Positions 1 to 11,500 of a stretch of 64,000 nt of DNA are shown piece by piece. Every line of letters begins with the position of its first letter. The first letter of the stretch is position 1. This DNA is from Symbiodinium microadriaticum (Eukaryota; Sar; Dinophyceae; Suessiales; Symbiodiniaceae). The stretch is from the NCBI GenBank assembly GCA_001939145.1, contig LSRX01000807.1, positions 141,201 to 205,200 on the forward strand, written 5' to 3'. A program made the position numbers and the translations under genes. The notes beneath the pieces are model-generated. The model was not told the DNA's origin, searched no databases, and saw only the letters and a list, made by a program, of their open reading frames with translations.

Positions 1-160
1 TAAACCCTAAAGGCCCTAAACCCTAAACCCTTTTAAACCCTAAACCCTAAAGGCCCTAAACCCTAAACCCTTTTAAACCCTAAACACTAAAGGCCCTCAA
101 GGCCCCAAACCCTTTTAAACCCTAAACACTAAAGGCCCTAAAGGCCCCAAACCCCAAGCC
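1..160. repeat. Degenerate telomere-like array at the left edge
   Basis: CCCTAAA units mixed with AGGCCCTAAA and CCCTTTTAAA variants form a higher-order repeat of about 40-42 bp (roughly 35-74, 75-116, 117-157). The orientation (C-rich strand at the left end) would suit a chromosome end, but similar arrays occur throughout the window, so a true telomere cannot be claimed. Confidence 0.85.
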
Positions 161-261
161 TTAGGCTCAGACGACTCAGAACTGCCGTGGCCCGTCGAGG
201 CGCCCCGGAAGCGAAGGCGAAGGCGAAAGCCACGCCGAAGGGAAAAGCAAAGCAGCCTGGC

Positions 262-395
262 CTTTGCAGGAATAGGGTTTAGGGTCCGTTTAGGGTTTAG
301 GAATGCTGCCTTCTTTGCAGGAATAGGGTTCAGGGTCCGTTTAGGGTTTAGGAATGCTGCATTCTTTGCAGGAATAGGGTTTAGGGTTTAGGAAT
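262..395. repeat. 51-bp tandem repeat carrying telomere-like units
   Basis: CTTTGCAGGAATAGGG recurs at 262, 313 and 364, a 51-bp period. Each unit contains two TTTAGGG-like blocks and the third is shortened. Confidence 0.85.
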
Positions 396-1243
396 ACGGC
401 GTTTTGTTGTCAAGGAATTTCGGTTGAATCACATGACCATCCCAGGCATATAGTATAAATGTGCAGGATATGCATTCCTTCTTACCATTATGTTGAGGAG
501 TTCAGTGGTTTCAGTTTGTCAAATTTTGCGGTTGAGGGTTGAGGGATAGGAGCCTGGGATTAAAGAGCAGGGGGGGCGGTAGTAACCTAGCAGAACACCA
601 CCATTCTCATCCCTAGACCCTACGCCATAGATCTTCACCGCTCATCTTGCCGCGTGCATCGCCAAACAGGCCAATGCCCTAGAAGCCCTCAGCTTCCGCA
701 GCATGCCCCCTTTAAGGCCCCCCTTTCGCATTCAGGGGCTATGGGCACCGCAGACCCTCCAGAAGAAATGGTTCACGGCTTAGGGGTTTAGGACTTCGGG
801 AAATAAACTGCAAAAGACAACGTCCAGCATGTTCTGACTCTCAGATATGCTCGAATGAGAGATCTCTGACGACTCGCGTGCATAACGACAAATCGAAGGC
901 CCTACCAACGACCCAACTGCGCAAATAAGCCTGGAATCCCAGGCCCAGAACCCTAAACCCCCAAAACTGCCAAAATCTGTGAATCCCCTTGCAGACCCTT
1001 CGGAACTTATATCGCCACCATACAACCGTATTATAGGAATAGACAGAGACGACTAACTGCAAGCCCTTTCAAGAAGCCTCATCGACCGTAGCAACATATG
1101 CCACTACTCCCTAAACTCCCAAACCCTAACAAACTCTTATATAAGAACTCTAGCGAACCCTTATAATATTATAAGGACTTAATCTCTTTGGCAAACCCTG
1201 CACCATCATGGAAGCTTCAACGAAAGCCCATGGGGCAGTCCAG

Positions 1244-1330
1244 ATCCGATCCTCCAAAGCCGTCCGACGACTCCGGCTACCCGCCTTCTGACGCTGCAGA
1301 GGGAGGCGGTGACCTGGTGGAAGTTTAAAG
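1244..1330 (+). other. Coding-like island (possible exon)
   Basis: A GC-rich stretch reads without stops as a Pro/Ser/Asp/Gly-rich peptide (PPKPSDDSGYPPSDAAEGGG) between AT-rich and telomere-like DNA. No family is recognised. It could be an upstream exon of the EF-hand gene or of an unseen gene. The surrounding 400-5335 otherwise holds only repeats and the islands and elements listed separately. Confidence 0.25.
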
Positions 1331-1600
1331 AGAACCCGGGGGTTCCACCTTCAAGGAACCGGGGACTTTTGCATTTTAGGGGCTTCGTTCGGGCTTGAGG
1401 GTTAAGGGGTAAGCCCGTTGCAGAAGAGTTTAGGGGTTTTGGGCGCAGGGCTGAGGCAGTTTGGATGTAGGGAGTTTTCGGGTACGCATGCTGGGTTTCG
1501 GGGCTTGGGACTTTGGGGTTCAGGCTTTAAGGGAGTTATGGCTTTGTTTGCTGTCGTGCTGTGTTGCAGGGGCTTTATATGCTTGTACTAGTTAGGTTGT

Positions 1601-1710
1601 CTTCTGGTTGATGGGTAGTTATAAATGGAGCTATAAGTCCCCTAATATAGGTTATAACTACAGCTACCCTACTTATAAACCTACGCAAAACGACCATGAA
1701 CCTCCAAGTA
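1601..1710. mobile_element. MITE-like inverted repeat, family A (degenerate copy)
   Basis: The left arm is decayed (GGTTGATGGGTAGTTATAA) while the right arm keeps CCATGAACCTCCAAG. The interior TAAGTCCCCTAATATAGG matches other family A copies in this window. Confidence 0.7.
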
Positions 1711-2541
1711 TTCCAAGTAGTGCTAGTATTCCCACCGTCCAACGCAGAATGCATCCCCCCTAAACCCTCTCAAGGAGCTCTGGGGGCCTCGGGTTTGCTT
1801 GGGGGCTTACAAAGCCCCTACAAAACCCCACTGACATGGACACCAAGTTAAGTACCCTACACTCTTTAAGGGCTCCTGATCCTGATTTCTTTATCTAAGT
1901 CCTTCAGAAGGTAGCTGGGTCCTTGTTGGCTACAATTCTACATATTTGTTGTTATCATAACACCCAAGTAAAGGATTAAGAAGGATCATTTTTTAATAAC
2001 TAGCCGCAACAGGGAAGCAGGTAGGTTCTTTGGGGTTATACTCCTAGGCTCCATAGTAGTTCCTTTTNTGCAGCCGAGGGGTTCCCCGAAGCCTCGAGAG
2101 GCCAGTCCTTCGCGCAAGGGCCCTTGGGCCGTGGCCCGAGCTGCCATGGGTTCTTATTTCAGGTTTTAGGCTTTGAGGATGGTAGGGTTTAGAGTTGGTT
2201 TGGATCCGGAGAAGGCCTATAAATACTAAACCGTTAAGGTGCAGGCTTTAGGGGCTTTGGCGTTGAGAGGGTGAGGGTTTTGGCCTTCGGGGGCTTGGTG
2301 GCCTGCTCTTGCGAACCTTTTGGGACATGCACGGCAGGCGAGTGTTGCGGCCTGTTGCAAAAGGGGGTCGAGGGTTCGGTAACCCTACGAAACACCCTAT
2401 ACGCCTGCAAAACCATTGAATGCGAAAGCCTAAATTCTACACCTGTGCTTCTAGCCTAATCTGCAGCTACGAGCGAAAACGCAACAACACAACAGTTGGC
2501 ATCAAGGCAAGAGCCTTGACTCGTTTAGTAGAGCCTTGACT

Positions 2542-2696
2542 CGTTTAGACAAACGCATGTGGGCGGGCAACACTGCTTCATACATTTGGACGGCCGTGGC
2601 AGCCGCAGGTGCCATGCACAGCCACACCTCCAAAGCAGAGCGTGACAAAGAGCGTCGGGAGAAGCAGGCCGGTCGGCAAAATCTCAAGCCCCCTTG
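2542..2696 (+). other. Coding-like island (possible exon)
   Basis: It reads RMWAGNTASYIWTAVAAAG, then a charged stretch (SKAERDKERREKQAGRQ), then a stop at 2694-2696. The composition is that of dinoflagellate coding DNA. No family is recognised. It precedes the EF-hand gene on the same strand. Confidence 0.3.
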
Positions 2697-3417
2697 ATCT
2701 GATGGGTTTAGGGTTTAGGGTTTAGGGTCTTGATCTGATTCGTTTAGGCCGTAGGGACGGAGGGTTTTAAGCTCTCTTCATCGTGTGGATTTGGGATTTT
2801 TGGGTTTGGGAAGCTCTCTCGATCTCTTGGGGTTAGGGTTTCGGGTGGGTATTTACGATATAGTCAGAGGCCTGAAGAAATTATCAAAAATCCTTGGGCT
2901 TCCTCACTTTCTATGGTTATACTAGAATATTCACCAAAACTCCCAAAACCTTGTTCAACCCTAAACCTCGAATATGCTCGGATACTGCCCCCACTCAGTA
3001 TCAGGTTCAGTAATATTCATAATGTGGATACAAGGCCCTTAATAGTAGCCCTATTATAGTAGCCTTATTATAGACTGTTACTGTATAGGGGCAGTACCCA
3101 ACCTAACCCGAAACCCTAAACGAGGGAAAAAACCCCACACCCGTTCGGGGTAGTCGTGGACGTCGTCAAGTTGGCTGTATCTAGCGAGTCCTGCGTTCTG
3201 TACTCTCGCTTTCTTGGCCTATGCGGTGGTGTTCATGTGAGAGTGCAGTTCACCCGGGACTTGCCCCCTATTGAGTATAGCGCAGTGCAAAGTCTTGGAG
3301 TCTGGGTTTTCCCTGCAGTGCGACCTAGTCAGCGAAGCGGATGGGAAAAAAAAACCCAAACCCCAAACCCCAAACCGTTTCCTACTTATTAAGGTCCCAC
3401 AGAATAAGCTCCAGGAG

Positions 3418-3500
3418 GCCCGGGCGCAACAGCAAAACCGGAGGCGAGCCATGGAGGACGTGAAAAGGCGCCGGTTTTGCTTTGGGGCGCAAAGGTTTAG
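3418..3500 (+). other. Coding-like island, charged helix (possible exon)
   Basis: After an AG|GAG acceptor-like site it reads EARAQQQNRRRAMEDVKRRR, a basic helical segment, then runs into TTTAGGG-type repeats. It could be an upstream exon of the EF-hand gene. No transcript evidence. Confidence 0.3.
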
Positions 3501-3893
3501 GGTGAAAAGTTTAGGGTTTAGGGATTTGGGATTAGGTTTAGGGTGTAGGGCCTTGGCCAGAGCATCCAATGTACACTTGAATGAAACAGGGATGATGAAT
3601 TGGTACCTTGTAAAGCCCAGGCTTGAGGTACCTCTGCTCCTCTAGGTAGTGTAAAAACTCGTTCACCATGATCTAGTGGTCTTAATGTTGTGGATCAGAT
3701 AATGCTATAAAATGCTAGATGCCAGCCAGGTCCCGGAGGACCAGGGATGCTAGACAATGCTAGATAGTGCTGGAAAATGCTAGATTCACAGCGTTTGCCC
3801 GGGATGTGTTTCTTACTCAGGCTGGGCATCTTAAGTCGAACACTCTCAGACAATCATGTCCACAGAAGCTGAATTAACGTGCAGTTCTCAAAT

Positions 3894-4026
3894 TCAGCAG
3901 GTTGGTTTCCGAGTGAAGGAAAAGGCTAGCAGGCTGGTTTCTGAATGAAGGAAATATCTAGCAGCTTAGTTGCTGAATGCGGAAAATATCCAGCAGCATG
4001 TTTTCCTGAACGCAGGAAATATCTAG
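3894..4026. repeat. Minisatellite, about 30-36 bp unit, four copies
   Basis: The unit CAGCAGGTTGGTTTC..GAAGGAAATATCTAG recurs with divergence four times. A separate cluster of AATGCTAGA repeats lies just upstream (3700-3790). Confidence 0.75.
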
Positions 4027-5358
4027 GAAAATTTAGCTTCATCTAGCTCCCGTGCTCGTCTGTTGGCTGTGAAGACGACGGCTTGCACTATGATGACAAA
4101 AGGGTTCCTAAGATTGTGGGATGGAGATCAGATCGGAGTTCCCTCTTTAGGGGAGGTCCCTTGGTTTGATGCTATTAGCATACAGGGTCGTGTCCCTACA
4201 CCCTGAACCCGCAGTGTTTTTGTTTTTTCAGGGTCGCCTGCTCCAGTGATGAAAGGTTTGCAGAATCCCCTTGGCTATCATGGGATGCTTGATCTTGATC
4301 ACCGATTCCAAAACCCCAAGCCCCGGAATCCTTGAATCCAAAAACGGGGGAGGGGGTTGTTCAGCAAATAAGGGTAAGAGACTGGGTTAGTGACGTGAGT
4401 TCTGTATCCAACAGCGGCGACCTCGAGAATCATGCCTTAAGTGTTACAAGCTACTTGCTCTTCTGTGATCCTAGAAAGTGCACCCTAAACCCCCAAACCC
4501 TCAGCCCACCATGTATGTCAATACCTGGACCGCTCATCGAGGCACCCAAAATCCTAGATCAAAACTTACTTTGCCAAGGTTAGAGCTTCAAGCGCTTACG
4601 GATTCGAATCCTTGGCACATGTAGACAAGGTTGGAACTTTGCGGCATTGCTATGCAATGAAAGAGGAGAGTGATTGCCCCAAAAGCATCCGCGAGGCTTG
4701 CCAACATGAAAGCCCGCGTTCTGCTTGCGAGGCAACTTGGGTTTTTTGAATGCCGTGCCAAGTGCTTGCGGGCTTTGTGTAAAATTTTGGTTTGGGGGTT
4801 GTGCGCAACAACCAATAAATAAAGACGTATAGGAAATGGCAAGGACGGCTTACATACATACATGCGTGCATCATGCATACATATATACATGCTGACATAC
4901 CTATGTGCAGGTGTATGTCTATGTGCATATGCATGTGGACACATATATACAAATGGGTAAGCCTAAGCATTGGGGCTCGAGGCATGGCCCTGGAGGCCCT
5001 GTTTGCTGTTGTGTTACTGCATGCCGGGTGCCAGACTACCCCTTTCCAAAAACATGCATGGCAGCTTATGGCAGGCAGCTTTTAACGTTATGAGGGCTTT
5101 AGGGTTTAGGGTTTGAGCTCAGTAACATGACTTTGGGGATGGCTGTGATGGGGTGTTTCTTCACTGGTTCTACCTGCGTCAGTCTTTGGGGCAGCCCCAA
5201 CCTTGTTTCGGGATGCAGGGGGTTTTCTCCCGCATGATGCGGGTTTTCCCTGCATCCGTGTATATAGCTTACCTAGCACAAGTCTGTATAGGCACTTCTG
5301 GGGCATGTTACTGCCAATGTTTCTTTTAAGAAGTATTGCTCAAGTTGGAGTCTGGAAG

Positions 5359-5370
5359 TTTTGGCTCAAG
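5359..5370 (+). other. Possible degraded relict spliced leader
   Basis: TTTTGGCTCAAG is an exact match to the last 12 nt of the dinoflagellate SL and lies 50 nt upstream of the first ATG of the EF-hand reading frame. The 5' part of the SL is not recognisable, so it may be a decayed relic or chance. Confidence 0.45.
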
Positions 5371-5419
5371 AGCTCGGGCTCTATCGTTGAATTCTCAGAG
5401 ACCTTTTCTTCTGAGCGTG

Positions 5420-6221
5420 ATGAAGCTTCAGGAAGGCCAAATCACGGGATCGAAGCAGCTGAAGGGCCTGAAGAAGAGCCTGCCGGACAAGCTTTGGTCA
5501 GAGTCGGAGTCAGCCACGCCCCAGCTGACACCAGAGATTGTCGATGCTTTGAGGCGCAAGGTGCTACAGGCCAGCTTCTTCATGGCGGACAAGGACTGTG
5601 ACAATCAGCAGCTTGATGCCGGTTTGGGATTAGTTTCGCTTTCCTTTAACACATTTCAGAGGTATCTGCCTAATACAGCGTTTGGCGCGGCTCTTCAGTC
5701 GTAAGCTTCAACCCAGGTTATCCAAAGCAGAGTTTATGCTGATGGTCCGCCGGGGAGACCCCTATATGAAGCAAAAAGAAATCGAGAAGAGCTTCATCCT
5801 CGCGACCTTGGGAAATGGTGCCGTCAGCTTCGACGCATTTGCTGCGTGGGTTTCGGTGAGGGACTACCAAGCGGAGGCGCATGCTCTGATCGACCCATTG
5901 AAGGCAGTCTGGCCCCAGTAGTACCCTTTTTGCACTTTCTTGGGGGGTCTCTTATATTGTTGGAACTGAATAGTAGGAAAAGGGTACTTTTACCTTTCTA
6001 CCGGGATTACTTTTCAACCTAAAAAGGTAGTGTGGCACCTGTGGAACCTGGACGGCGACGACTCACTTAGCATTCCAGAGTTCGAGCACTGCATTAAACA
6101 GGCTTTCCCGAAGATGAAAAGGATAGAGCTGCTGCGCATCATTCGTGCGATAGACGAAGACTTCAGTGGCGTAGTGACTCAGGAAGAGTTTGGACTCTTC
6201 ATTTGTCCACCGGAGGCCTGA
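5420..6221 (+). CDS. EF-hand calcium-binding protein, three exons
   Basis: Three exons (5420-5607, 5717-5906, 6027-6221) give a 190-residue protein ending at TGA 6219-6221. The first intron (109 bp) starts GCAGCT and ends CCCAG|G. Removing it restores a perfect loop with ligands D57, D59, D61, Q63, S65 and E68. A second, degenerate hand lies in exon 2 (LGNGAVSFDAF). Exon 3 has two complete loops, N133-E144 (NLDGDDSLSIPE) and D169-E180 (DEDFSGVVTQEE). This four-hand layout resembles calmodulin-like or CDPK-tail proteins, and three hands look able to bind calcium. The second intron (120 bp, GT start) has a slightly uncertain edge, giving KA-VVW or KA-VW at the join. The start is the first in-frame ATG below a possible SL relic, but an upstream coding exon is not excluded because AG|GAA inside the first exon could also be an acceptor. 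Confidence 0.8.
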
Positions 6222-6828
6222 GCTTGAGTCAGCCTGGGTAATGTTGGGGCCTTCGGAAGTTCAAGGGGTTTTTGGGGGCTACAGGAATCTTACTGCATAG
6301 TGTTCTGATCGCCCCTGGATAATCGCCTTCGGCCGAGGGCACACATGTCGGACATGTCCTTAGGTCATGTCCTGCACTTGTAAATGAATCTCCGAATATC
6401 CACCGTAGGTTTTGAAGATCTGACCGGGAGTTTCGGAACAAGGGCGGGGACCCGCATGTAGATCCTAGAGTCCTAGATACCCTACTCTAAACCCTAAACT
6501 TTACGATCCGTGCTACAAGGACCTCTGCCTCCAAGGTCCCTGAAGCTTCCGAAACTCCCCCTTTGCCAAGAGAGGAGTAGGCCTGTTTTGGAGCAGAGTA
6601 CCATGCCTTGGCCACAGGGTCACGGCAGGACTTCCCGAATCCGCGTCGGCCCTGTCTTCGTGTATGCTTAGAAAATGATGTAGGCCCTTGATCAAAAGAA
6701 TCCAAGTTCTGGCATCAGAGATGTAATATGTGGGGTCCGAACATCGAGGCCCTTGGAGACAGCGTTTGTATTAATCAAGGGCCACATCACCAGACTCCAC
6801 CCTCCGGAGCTTTTAATCGTATACAGAA

Positions 6829-7206
6829 ATGGGAGGGATGCAGCTGCTTAGTCGAAGAATTGCGTTTTGCCAGACTTTTGGGGAAGCACGTTGCAGACGG
6901 GCTCCTCTATGCCCATTTTTGCGTGTCCTGCCGGCAGGTAAACGGCGGACGCATGGCCCCCCGGTCCAGTTTCAAGCTCCAGAGTCGGTCTGGGGAACCT
7001 CGAAAAATGAAGCATCGTGGATCCCCGAAACTGCTTATCAAGGCAACGACCTGGACACCGGACACAGTGGTACGGCCTTGTCTCCTGCTGAATGGGCAGA
7101 CCAGCAAGTTCCGACGCAAGAAATCCCCAGCAGTAGTACTCTCGTTGGTTTGTTTCAGAACCTCAGGTGTCTTGACAATAAAGATCCTACGATTTGGTGT
7201 GTTTAG
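6829..7206 (+). other. Open frame without recognised domain
   Basis: A stop-free stretch contains a Ser/Thr/Glu-rich, coding-like part at about 6960-7130 (ETAYQGNDLDTGHSGTALS). Two other frames are also open here and no domain is recognised. It may be a first exon of the downstream helicase gene or noncoding. Nothing else gene-like is seen between 6222 and 7430. Confidence 0.2.
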
Positions 7207-7434
7207 TGGTGGGTTTTGACTCTTGCGAAAGACCTGTTCCACCACAAGACGTAGAAGGGCACACTCTATGATCAAGGGGTTGCTGCGGAACCTATGAAGT
7301 GGTAGCCAAAGGTTCAGAGCATCCGAGCTCTTCTCAGGCAGTTCCAAGCAAGATACCATAGTAACATAGTATCGCAACTTACACTACGCAAGTTCCTCCA
7401 AGAGAGCCGGGGGTGTAGCTCGGGCCCAAGCCCA

Positions 7435-7540
7435 TAATATAGGGGCCTGAATAATTAGAATAGGGCCTGAGGTATATTATACTATAATTATAAGAAGGAA
7501 CCCCCAAAATCCCTATTCTAATTATTAAGGCCCCACATTA
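7435..7540. mobile_element. MITE-like inverted repeat, family E
   Basis: The arms GGGCCTGAATAATTAGAATA and the complement of TATTCTAATTATTAAGGCCC pair almost perfectly. Related copies are at 30532-30640 and a partial one at 37464-37535. Confidence 0.8.
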
Positions 7541-7604
7541 TCGCAAATCTGAAGCCCACCTCGTCAAGCCTGTCCCGAGCTATACCAGGCCGAATCTCGA
7601 AGCC

Positions 7605-7925
7605 CAAATCCCCAAACCCACTAAACCCTCAAACCCCTAAACCCTGAACCCATAAACCCCGAAACCCCGAAACCTTTAAACCCCTAAACCCTAAACCCGA
7701 AATCCCTAAGCCCTGAACCTCTAAACCCCCAAAGCCCTAAACCCGAAATCCCGAAGTCCTAAACCCCCAAACTCACAAAGCCCTAAACCCGAAATCCCGA
7801 AGTCCTAAACCCCTAAACCCACAAAGCCCTAAACCCTAAATCCCCAAAGCCTTAAACCCGAAATCCGTAAGCCCTGAACCCCTAAACTCCCAAAGCCCTA
7901 GCCTAAACCCTAAATCCCCAAAATT
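7605..7925. repeat. Interstitial telomere-like array with higher-order units
   Basis: Dozens of CCCTAAA variants (CCCGAAA, CCCCAAA, CCTGAAC) occur. A higher-order block containing AAACCCGAAATCCCGAAGTC is repeated. Confidence 0.9.
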
Positions 7926-8467
7926 GGTTCTCCATGGCCCTGGACCTCCAGACCCCCCAAGCCCCCTGCGCAAACCCGAAATTTACAAAAAATGGCTAAG
8001 GAGGCCGTAAGCTTCCTTCTGCCATGGCATCATGGGTTTAGGGTTAAGGGTTTAGGGTTCAGGGTTGTTTAGGAATTTAAGGCATACTCTATTCCATTCT
8101 AGTCTATTATTTTTCTGATTCTAGTTTTTTTATTCTATAGTCTATTCTGTTCTATTGCATTAATTCTGATTCTGGCTTTTTATTCTATAGTCTATTCTGT
8201 TCTATTGCATTAAATGGGCTATATTTGTGTTAAGACCTGTCTCCCTAACCGAAGAAACCAGGCGTATCTCTACCCCAAACCCAACCCTGCTGGACGCTAA
8301 ACTCTGAAGCCCAAAGTCGCCCCGATATCCTCAGCGAAGCGCCCCTTAAACCGTAAACCCCCGATCCCGATGTCCGAGTTGTGAGAGTGGACCCCGAGCC
8401 TACAGAGCGTAAACCCTGGACCCCTAAACCCTAAACCTAAACCTTGAAAAAGCCTGCTCTCTGCCAG

Positions 8468-8540
8468 GAAGATGCGACAGCTCCTCGCCAAAGCGCTTGG
8501 CCTTGGCGAGGCTTTTGCAGAAGCCTCGCGCCCTTTGGCC
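8468..8540 (+). CDS. Putative N-terminal exon of the helicase gene
   Basis: After CTGCCAG|G this reads [20 protein letters not shown], Ala/Leu-rich and coding-like. If it ends at the GC site after residue E14 (about 8510) it joins the 11886 exon in phase. The donor is ambiguous. 8560-10070 holds a telomere-like block (9220-9245) and short open frames that I do not trust. Confidence 0.4.
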
Positions 8541-11500
8541 AAAGGGAGTTTTACAACAGGCAAGCTTGCTATAGATATTTAGTAGTTCTATTCCTTAGGG
8601 TTTGGGGTTTGAGAAACGGAGGTTCAGACGAAAGGGGGAGCCTGCTACAGTATAGAAGCCTAAGCAGCTAGCAGTACCACTCCTTAGGATTCCTCCGCAT
8701 AAACACCACTCCCAGAGACCTGCTCTAATGATCTAGGACCTGGTACAAAACCGACAGAACATGCATGTTGGCGCAACTGCGGCCTCAGCATGGCTGCATG
8801 GCTCTGGCTTCGTGTTTGGCGTTTTCAGGGTCGCGAGGGTTTCGGGTCTCAGGGAGCTCAGGTTACCTTTACCTTTAACCGAGGAACAATCATACCAAGG
8901 TTCACGGGTGTCATTAACCCCAATGCGACCTTACTTACGACGCCTGTAGATAAAAAAGAAGTTTACGGTGCTTGAGCTCCCTGAGAAATCCTTCACTCTT
9001 GCAAAGTCTTTGTAAACTCCCCAATGGGGAAAACAAAAACTATCTCGAGCGCTGTAAACCAGATGAAGCCAAATAAATTCCTGCAACAACGCTGGGATTC
9101 TATTAGACTAGAGTCTCGGGTGCTCTTTTATAATAGAACAATATGGCGACTGAAAGCCCGCCGAGTTGCATCGACTGGCCAAGTCCCCGGGGTTTAAGTA
9201 CAGACCCTCAGCCGTCCCCTTATTTAGGGTTCAGGGTTTAGGGTTCGGGCCTTTCCCGGCCGACTCTCCAAGCCCGGATGCAAAAAAGGGGTTATCCCTC
9301 AGTTAGCTACAGCATCGTCGGCCCAAAGCACCGCAATTTTTTCAGGCTTGCATGTTGGGTGTGGACTGTTCTCATTGCCTCGTGCACAACCCGAATTAGC
9401 CCAGCATGGTGATACTCAGCTGACGGCATATGCGCTACATAATTTATAGGTTGCAGCTGGTTGAAAGAAGCTGAGGCAAGTTCCCCAACTTTGACAAGCC
9501 ATGAGAAGTGTTGATACAAGATGTGTCGGTCCAAAACCAGCAGCAAACAAAGGAAGGCAAGACTTCTCAAAGTCATAGTTGACCGTTGTGCTGATTGTAG
9601 CAGCAATCGCTGCAATATAGTTGCCTGAACAACAAGTAACGTCATTTGCTAGGCTCCGGTGATATGTTGATGAGCAGTCCTCAAGCTTGGATATTAGGAG
9701 AAGTTAGGGGCAGTCGACTCAGCTGCTTGTGGCAGGTTTAAGCAGTGACATCCCTAACAAAAGCCGCGTTTCTATCCATTAATGACACCCTGGTCCTAAA
9801 CCCCCCCCCCGGCCCAGAGAGAGCGAGAGAAAGAGGATCATGTCAAGTCGCTCCACCCAGTGCATATAAATACCTTTAGTCAGCTTAAGGATACCACTGT
9901 TCCTGACAGTAATTATGTTCCAACCTTTGGGTACAAGTAGTCATGCAGTCAGCCCAAAGCCCCGAGGCCTGGAATCGAAAACAAGCGTCCTCTATCCTTT
10001 AACCCTAAGCCGAAACTCTTCCAAAACAAGCACCCCCCCCCCACCACCAAACTCAGAAGCCACAGTCATACGGTTGATGATATAAATCCTGCATTACCCA
10101 TAATTAGGAACATGCCATAATTCCCATAGTTCAGGGTCCTTAAGGTAATGCAGGATTTATATCATCAACAGTGCTTCCCACCTTGGTGGAAGGGACTAGG
10201 CCCTAAATCCTTCCACCAAAGTGGGCATTCTGAGTCTACCAGCAAGGAAAGAGCTTACAAAACCCTAAACCCTAAACCCTAAACCCCCAAACCCTGAACC
10301 CCTAAACCCCTAAACCCCTAAACCCTAAACCCCTAAACCCGGTAAAGAAGCCAAGTGGCCCAGGCAGAGGCGAGCTCGAAGAGCTGACAGAACCTAGACT
10401 AAACATAATGGTGGAAGATATGTTTCCCCATTATGTTTAGAGGGGAATTTTTTCCCCATTATGTTTTGGGCCTATCCTTCTTTGTGCTTTTATAGCAGTC
10501 ATTTCCTTGCTTTTTTCAGTGGTGTAAAGCTCCAAAAGGGCATGAAAAGAAGCAGTGGTATGATGTCGTTCTTATAAGGACACTTAAGTATCGGGTTTTG
10601 TGGGAAAAGATGATGGGACTGAGTGGGCTGTAAGTGACGTCATAAAATGGCAGAACCCAACTGCAGGATACTTCGAAGCTTTGCTTATCAATCGTCTGAT
10701 CGCTAAGCCCCCTGATCCGAACCCTACTCACATACTACACTAACCCCTAAACGATATAAGTCCTCTGATGAACCCTAGACCCTAAACCTCTAAGCCGGGG
10801 TCTACGTTTACAGTGTTGGGGGTCATTGGGTCATGGTCTGACCGAGGCCGAGGTTGGGGTTTAGATGAAGGCTTTGGGGTTTAGGGCTTAACGGCAGAGG
10901 AGGCAGTGCTGGCAGTCATCAAGTCCGGTTTCAAAAAGGCTTTGGGGTTGAAGGGTTTAGGGGTCAGGCTTCATGGATTAAGGGGTTTAAGGCTCTAGGG
11001 TTCAGGGTTCTGGCTTAGGGTCCCGGCTTTATGGGTCTTAGGGTTTAGGGCTTAGGGCTAGGATGGTGTGGGGCTTCAGAGTTCATTTAGAGCTTCCGGT
11101 CTTTAGCCTATTCCTATTCTTAGGGGCCCTGTGCTCACGGCAGTTGCTTCGAACTTAAGGTGGTTCCCGAAACTTGGTGTCCACATGTGACTGCTTTCTT
11201 CCTCGCCTTCCTGGAGGGGCAGGCATAGCTGTAGAGCCCTCTTGGAGGTTCATGGGTAGCTATAAGTTATAAGTAGGGTTATAAGCTAGGTAACTATAGT
11301 TGTAACCCATATTTGGGGGACTTATAACTTTACTTATAACTAACCATGAACCTCCAAGTAAACCCTAAACCCTAAACCCATGTAGAGCCTTGCGTAAAAA
11401 AAAGGACCCCATGCTTGAACCCGTAGCTTTCGGACTTGCTTCCCAATCCGGAGCTGGAAGGCCTTGGGTCAAAGAAGAGCACGCGGCCTGTCTAGGGGTT